Shown: positions 13,323-16,539 of the stretch, one piece after another
Layout: each line of letters begins with the position of its first letter
Position numbering within the stretch: position 1 is the stretch's first letter
NCBI GenBank assembly: GCA_018067265.1
Contig: JAGPUY010000106.1
Coordinates: forward strand, 1 to 16,539
DNA from: Oceanihabitans sp.
GTDB taxonomy: Bacteria > Bacteroidota > Bacteroidia > Flavobacteriales > Flavobacteriaceae
Direction: 5' to 3'
Length of the DNA: 16,539 bases
Notes under the pieces: model-generated
Told to the model about the DNA's origin: nothing
The model's database searches: none
What the model saw: the letters and a program-made list of their open reading frames with translations, nothing else
Program-made: the position numbers and the translations under genes

Positions 13323-14246
13323 TTATTTAATAAAACCAACAATACTTTCTATCACTTCCGGATTTATTTTTCGGAAAGATTCATTATACGATTTAGAGTT
13401 TTCTAAAGTGCCTCCTTCAATAGTAAATAGGATATGATTCATATTTTCTATAATTTTAATTTGGGCCTTTGGATTGGCTTCTTTTAAAAGGTTGGCTTCA
13501 GCAGTAGAAACTTGTAAATCTTTTGTGCCATTAATAATAAGTATTGGCATGTTTAATTCTTTAATTTTTTCCGTAGGATTATATTGTATCCAGTTACTCA
13601 TAAAAGGTTGTAAGCTAATATCAAAAACAGAAGCTAAAGCAGGAGGATAGTTTGTTGTTGTTTTATTTTCTTTTAAAATGGCAAATACTTTTTTAGAATC
13701 TTCGGTATACGTCGCCATGTTTTTTTCGATTTGCTCTTGTATAACAGCATCTATAGATTGACCAGCTCCGGCTAAAGAAATAAAACCATCCGCTTTATCT
13801 TTTGCGGCAAGCATACCAACCAAACTTCCTTGGCTATGCCCAATAATGTATATTTTTGAAAAGCTATGTTTTTCTTTAAAGTAATCTATTACAGAAACAG
13901 CGTCCGTAATAAAATCATCAAACATAATGTTTTTGTCTACTTTTCCTTTTCGGATTTGTTTAACGATACGTTTATCATATCTAAAGGATGCAAGTCCTTG
14001 ATTAGATAAACCTTCAGCTAGTTTTTTTAAGGAATTATTCATCAAAAAATTCTGATTCCCATCTCTATTCGTTGGTCCAGAACCTGCAATAATAATTGTT
14101 AATATAGATGTACTAGTATCTAAAGGAGTTAAAAGTGTACCATCAATGAATTCATTAATAACAATTTCTTCAGCAGTAAAAAGTTTGTCTTGTCCAAAAA
14201 GGCTGCAAGTAATTAACACAGTAAGAATTAAAAGTTTCCATTTCAT
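13323..14246 (-). CDS. Secreted alpha/beta hydrolase (serine hydrolase)
   Basis: This is a 307-residue alpha/beta hydrolase with an N-terminal signal peptide (MKWKLLILTVLITCSLFGQ, cleavage likely near 19), so it is probably periplasmic or exported. The catalytic triad is visible: nucleophile Ser138 in IIGHSQGS, Asp243 in INGTKDLQV and His271 in MNHILF. An oxyanion-type loop, IAGSGPTNRDGN (53-64), precedes the first helix. The HGP-like AGSGPTNRDGN sequence and overall layout resemble uncharacterised exported esterases or lipases of Bacteroidota. The natural substrate is unknown. A TAATATTTG string on the minus strand (14286-14294) could be its -7 region, giving a leader of about 35 nt. Confidence 0.9.
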   Translation of the reverse strand: MKWKLLILTVLITCSLFGQDKLFTAEEIVINEFIDGTLLTPLDTSTSILTIIIAGSGPTNRDGNQNFLMNNSLKKLAEGLSNQGLASFRYDKRIVKQIRKGKVDKNIMFDDFITDAVSVIDYFKEKHSFSKIYIIGHSQGSLVGMLAAKDKADGFISLAGAGQSIDAVIQEQIEKNMATYTEDSKKVFAILKENKTTTNYPPALASVFDISLQPFMSNWIQYNPTEKIKELNMPILIINGTKDLQVSTAEANLLKEANPKAQIKIIENMNHILFTIEGGTLENSKSYNESFRKINPEVIESIVGFIK

Positions 14247-14367
14247 GGGTTGTGATTTTAATGTTTTTTAACAAAAAAGAAATACCAAATATTATCTATA
14301 ACGTAAAATTAGATGAAATTAATCTACATAAAGCTAAAATAATCAGATTATTTTATAATGTTGAAAT

Positions 14368-14432
14368 ATGCATTTCGTCGATTATTTGATGGTTTTGACC
14401 ACCAAATGTTAAAAAAAGATGCATTTCATCGA
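14368..14432. promoter_or_regulatory. Pair of direct repeats (ATGCATTTCRTCGA) flanking a hairpin
   Basis: ATGCATTTCGTCGA starts at 14368 and ATGCATTTCATCGA at 14419, 13 of 14 bases identical and 51 bp apart. Between them ATTTGATGGT (14384-14393) pairs with ACCACCAAAT (14398-14407) around TTTG, with one mismatch. The layout suggests a binding site for a dimeric or cooperative regulator. It lies 40-100 bp before the plus-strand -7 box at 14472 and 120-190 bp before the hydrolase start on the other strand. Confidence 0.5.
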
Positions 14433-14471
14433 ATTTAAATACTTTTAAACGTTAACTATTAAATATAATTT

Positions 14472-14479
14472 TATATTTG
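14472..14479 (+). promoter_or_regulatory. Plus-strand -7 box (TATATTTG) of a candidate small RNA
   Basis: TATATTTG is a perfect TAnnTTTG match. No TTTG is seen at the -33 position, which would suit a promoter that depends on an activator bound at the upstream direct repeats; this is inference. Confidence 0.4.
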
Positions 14480-14485
14480 AAGTGT

Positions 14486-14620
14486 ACTAATAACACACTT
14501 TTAGTATAATGGATTAATTAATTAATATTTGCATTATGTTGTTGATACTAGAGACCCTAAATCATACCATAATATAAAAATGCAAATTATAAGAACAGAG
14601 GTTGAGGGACCTCTGTTTTT
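14486..14620 (+). ncRNA. Candidate small RNA, possibly with a 13-codon ORF
   Basis: The segment runs from just after the TATATTTG box to a plus-oriented terminator, about 135 nt, and has no plus-strand gene around it. Inside lies a short frame, ATG at 14536 to TAA at 14575-14577, reading MLLILETLNHTII, without a Shine-Dalgarno sequence. The transcript would end at the last codons of the AlkB gene, which is on the opposite strand, so it would be antisense to only a few bases of that mRNA. The start and end are estimated from the box and the terminator. Confidence 0.35.
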
Positions 14621-14623
14621 TTT
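14594..14623 (+). terminator. Plus-oriented terminator at the 3' end of alkB
   Basis: AACAGAGGT (14594-14602) pairs perfectly with ACCTCTGTT (14609-14617) around TGAGGG, followed by T to 14623. It overlaps the alkB stop codon. On the minus strand the hairpin is followed by TCTTATAA, a weak tail, so its main direction is plus, though it may also help end alkB. Confidence 0.8.
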
Positions 14624-15215
14624 ATGCAATAATTCTAAAAGTCAGATTAATTCTTTCTCCAATTTCTTTCTTTGTTTTTGGTATTTGATGTAGCCAATTT
14701 TCTTGCGTGGCACCTTTCATAAGCAGTAAACTACCATGTTCTAAATGTATTTTAAGCTTGTGTTCTTTCTTCGTTTTATGTTTTAAATGAAAAGACCGAC
14801 TAGCTCCAAAGCTTACAGATGCTATTATTGGCTGTTTGCCTAATTCCTTCTCATTATCTGCATGCCAGCCATTACTATCTTGACCATTTCGATATAAGTT
14901 TGCTAAACAAGTAGTAAAGTTCGTATGACAAATAGTTTCTATATGTTGCTTAATCTGTAAAAGTTCTTTGGTAAAAGCGGTAGGTTGCATGGTAATGTTA
15001 GAATAGGAATAGGCTTTATTGTTGTTGGCATATAAAGCAGTAAGTCTAGGTTGTGCATGCGTTTTACCAAAAAGTGTGATTGTATCTTGTTGCCAAGCAA
15101 TCGTTTTTAATAAGGTTTTAAAATAGGCATTTGCTTCTGTTGGATGAAAACATTGCGGATAGTAAGTTACTTCTCCGTCTTCTACTGGTACATTTATTGC
15201 TTCGTTAAATAACAT
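14622..15215 (-). CDS. alkB: Alpha-ketoglutarate-dependent dioxygenase, AlkB family (ALKBH2-like)
   Basis: AlkB enzymes remove alkyl groups from bases such as 1-methyladenine and 3-methylcytosine, using Fe(II), 2-oxoglutarate and O2. The 197-residue protein has the jelly-roll core with iron ligands His118 and Asp120 in GWHADNE and His176 in WLHQIPK, and the 2-oxoglutarate-binding arginines Arg188 and Arg194 in ERINLTFR. The PRLTALYAN segment (56-64) is like the short AlkB forms in many bacteria and ALKBH2/3, rather than E. coli AlkB. The gene is alone: no ada or repair partner is near. Its stop overlaps a hairpin that points mainly the other way. DNA or RNA preference cannot be told from sequence. 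Confidence 0.93.
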   Translation of the reverse strand: MLFNEAINVPVEDGEVTYYPQCFHPTEANAYFKTLLKTIAWQQDTITLFGKTHAQPRLTALYANNNKAYSYSNITMQPTAFTKELLQIKQHIETICHTNFTTCLANLYRNGQDSNGWHADNEKELGKQPIIASVSFGASRSFHLKHKTKKEHKLKIHLEHGSLLLMKGATQENWLHQIPKTKKEIGERINLTFRIIA

Positions 15216-15274
15216 ATTTTATAGATCAGGAATACATTTATATTTTTCCTAAATTAGCATTTAAAGATTCTAAA

Positions 15275-15940
15275 ATGAAAATTAAGATAGCTTTTTTACT
15301 TTATCTATTGCAAATGTCTGTGTTTGCACAATTGCCAGAAGGTTTTGTTTATGTAGATGAAGTAATTCCAGATATACAATTAGAGCTGCGTTATTGTTTG
15401 AACAATAATTTTGTTGGCCAACCAGTAGATGGTTATCATGCGGAGGTTTGTATACTCACCAAACCGGCTGCTCTTGCATTAAAGAAAGTACAAGAAGATT
15501 TGAAAAAAGATAGTTTATCGTTGAAAGTATTTGATTCGTATAGACCACAGCAAGCCGTGAATCATTTTTCTAAATGGGCAAGAAATGTGAATGATACTTT
15601 AATGAAACAACAGTATTACCCAAATGTAGATAAACGCAATTTGTTTAGAGACGGTTATATCGCTTCAAAATCTAGACATAGTAGTGGTAGCACTATAGAT
15701 CTTACGATTGTCGATTTAAAAACCGGAAAAGAGCTAGATATGGGAACGCCTTATGACTATTTTGGAGAAGCTTCTTGGTATCTACATGAAGATTTAACCA
15801 AAGCACAAAAAGCCAATAGAGCAGTATTGCATAATATAATGAGTAAGCACGGTTTTAGACATTACCCAAAAGAATGGTGGCATTTTACGTTACGAGGCGA
15901 GCCGTTTAAAAATCAGTATTTTGATTTTCCGGTGGAGTAA
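15275..15940 (+). CDS. Secreted D-alanyl-D-alanine dipeptidase, VanX/DdpX-like (peptidase M15)
   Basis: This zinc peptidase of family M15D hydrolyses D-Ala-D-Ala dipeptide. The 221-residue protein has a signal peptide (MKIKIAFLLYLLQMSVFAQ, cleavage near 18-19), so it acts outside the cytoplasm, unlike the vancomycin-resistance VanX. Catalytic features are complete: Arg90 in DSYRPQQAV, zinc ligands His135 and Asp142 in SRHSSGSTIDLT, and Glu200 and His203 in KEWWHFTL. No vanHA or vanRS genes are nearby, so a role in peptidoglycan turnover or D-Ala scavenging is more likely than antibiotic resistance. It is divergent from alkB; about 60 bp separate the two starts and must carry both promoters. 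Confidence 0.93.
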   Translation: MKIKIAFLLYLLQMSVFAQLPEGFVYVDEVIPDIQLELRYCLNNNFVGQPVDGYHAEVCILTKPAALALKKVQEDLKKDSLSLKVFDSYRPQQAVNHFSKWARNVNDTLMKQQYYPNVDKRNLFRDGYIASKSRHSSGSTIDLTIVDLKTGKELDMGTPYDYFGEASWYLHEDLTKAQKANRAVLHNIMSKHGFRHYPKEWWHFTLRGEPFKNQYFDFPVE

Positions 15941-15969
15941 TATTAAATAAGTTTAAAGCGGATTAACGT

Positions 15970-16515
15970 TTGAATAATAAATTAAAAATTGGACTCAGTA
16001 TATTCTTTTTTATAACAGTAATTGTTTTCAGATTTTCCATGGTTATGGATTATTTCGCAACTCTAATTCTTTTAATTATTCTAATTTTTGATTTAATAAA
16101 ATATAGTAGAATTAACAACACGAAGTCTGTTTTGATACATTACTTCTCTTGGATAATAATTACAGGTTCGATTCTCTTTATTCGAAATGTTGGACTCAAT
16201 TTTTGGTCTCCTTTCGTATTGATTTTTGGTTTAAAAATTATTGTGATTCTTATATCCATATTAAGATATAGGAATTTATATGTAACCAAAACCTTTTTTG
16301 GTTATTTATGGCTAGTAAGTTTATTCTTTTACTTAATCGAGCTTTTATTAAATTCAACACATGGACTTGGAAGGTTATGCGTAAATCTAGCAATAATATC
16401 TTCTATTGAAACTGTTGTAATAATTTTAATTAATAAGAAACAGGCTATTTATGTATCGAGTATAATAATGCTGGGTTGGAATAAAATAAAAAAGTACGCA
16501 AACTATAAAACCTAA
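15970..16515 (+). CDS. Hypothetical integral membrane protein
   Basis: I do not recognise this 181-residue protein. It has about six hydrophobic helices (roughly 5-23, 26-43, 55-70, 75-96, 108-127, 134-153) with short polar loops and a basic C-terminus (NKIKKYANYKT). It has no signal-peptide cleavage site, no cysteine motif and no charged residues inside the helices that would suggest a transporter or enzyme family. The start is taken as TTG at 15970; an ATG at codon 24 would delete the first helix. It lies 29 bp after the dipeptidase and may be co-transcribed. Its composition is more AT-rich and less codon-typical than the neighbouring genes, so I hold it below the others. Confidence 0.6.
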   Translation: MNNKLKIGLSIFFFITVIVFRFSMVMDYFATLILLIILIFDLIKYSRINNTKSVLIHYFSWIIITGSILFIRNVGLNFWSPFVLIFGLKIIVILISILRYRNLYVTKTFFGYLWLVSLFFYLIELLLNSTHGLGRLCVNLAIISSIETVVIILINKKQAIYVSSIIMLGWNKIKKYANYKT

Positions 16516-16539
16516 ATTACAAACGGATTTATTTATAGA

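Larger units (their letters stand above)
14247..14621. other. Long intergenic region with direct repeats, promoter box and terminator
   Basis: About 375 bp lie between the hydrolase start and the AlkB stop, both on the minus strand. It holds, left to right, a possible minus-strand promoter for the hydrolase, two direct repeats around a hairpin (14368-14432), a plus-strand TATATTTG box (14472-14479), a 13-codon ORF (14536-14577) and a plus-oriented terminator (14594-14623). No larger protein gene is seen on either strand. Confidence 0.6.

Noticed and set aside
15275..15940. Vancomycin-resistance gene
   Set aside because: The protein is exported and no ligase, dehydrogenase or regulator genes of a van cluster are near.
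1..16539. CRISPR array, toxin-antitoxin pair or defence system
   Set aside because: No regularly spaced repeats and no nuclease, toxin or antitoxin motif were seen on either strand.

Overview
The window looks like chromosomal DNA from a member of the Flavobacteriaceae (phylum Bacteroidota). It is AT-rich, its -7 boxes read TAnnTTTG, Shine-Dalgarno sequences are scarce, and it carries families typical of this group: a folP with the DIGAYSSRP motif, a DUF1599 protein, a BT_3928-like DoxX protein, a DUF4369 lipoprotein and TlpA-like lipoproteins. Short degenerate palindromes lie between many genes, as is common in marine flavobacteria. The genus cannot be fixed from the sequence. No phage, plasmid, IS or CRISPR feature was seen.

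Layout. Positions 1-568 hold the 5' part of folP (minus strand), divergent from a plus-strand series. That series is a tandem-duplicated DUF1599 protein, a DoxX/thioredoxin-like membrane protein, a DinB-fold protein, an orphan DppB-type permease, a TlpA-like lipoprotein, tpiA, and a SAM methyltransferase that starts directly after the tpiA stop. A strong terminator (6827-6869) ends this block. Behind it lies a decayed LuxR-type helix-turn-helix domain (6877-7062) with one in-frame stop. A second compact plus-strand cluster follows: prmA, clpS, idi, a 6-pyruvoyl/6-carboxy-tetrahydropterin synthase, a class I mannose-6-phosphate isomerase and a small conserved-looking protein. Next come tRNA-Thr(UGU) and its terminator, whose 3' end plus terminator is duplicated about 100 bp downstream.

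Positions 10956-15215 are mostly minus strand: a DUF4369 lipoprotein, a DUF819 membrane protein, a secreted alpha/beta hydrolase and an AlkB-type dioxygenase. The right end is plus strand again, with a secreted VanX-like D-Ala-D-Ala dipeptidase and an unrecognised membrane protein.

Most genes are housekeeping: folate, glycolysis, isoprenoid, pterin and sugar-phosphate metabolism, ribosomal protein methylation, and ClpAP substrate selection. The signals most worth checking are outside the genes. Two intergenic stretches between minus-strand genes (13183-13300 and 14368-14623) end in strong plus-oriented terminators with no plus-strand gene before them. The second also has a TAnnTTTG box and a pair of upstream direct repeats around a hairpin. 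Both are candidate small RNA genes. Other points are the LuxR remnant, the tRNA 3'-end duplication, a palindromic repeat used as coding sequence in the TlpA-like gene, and a plug-like tail on the DoxX protein.
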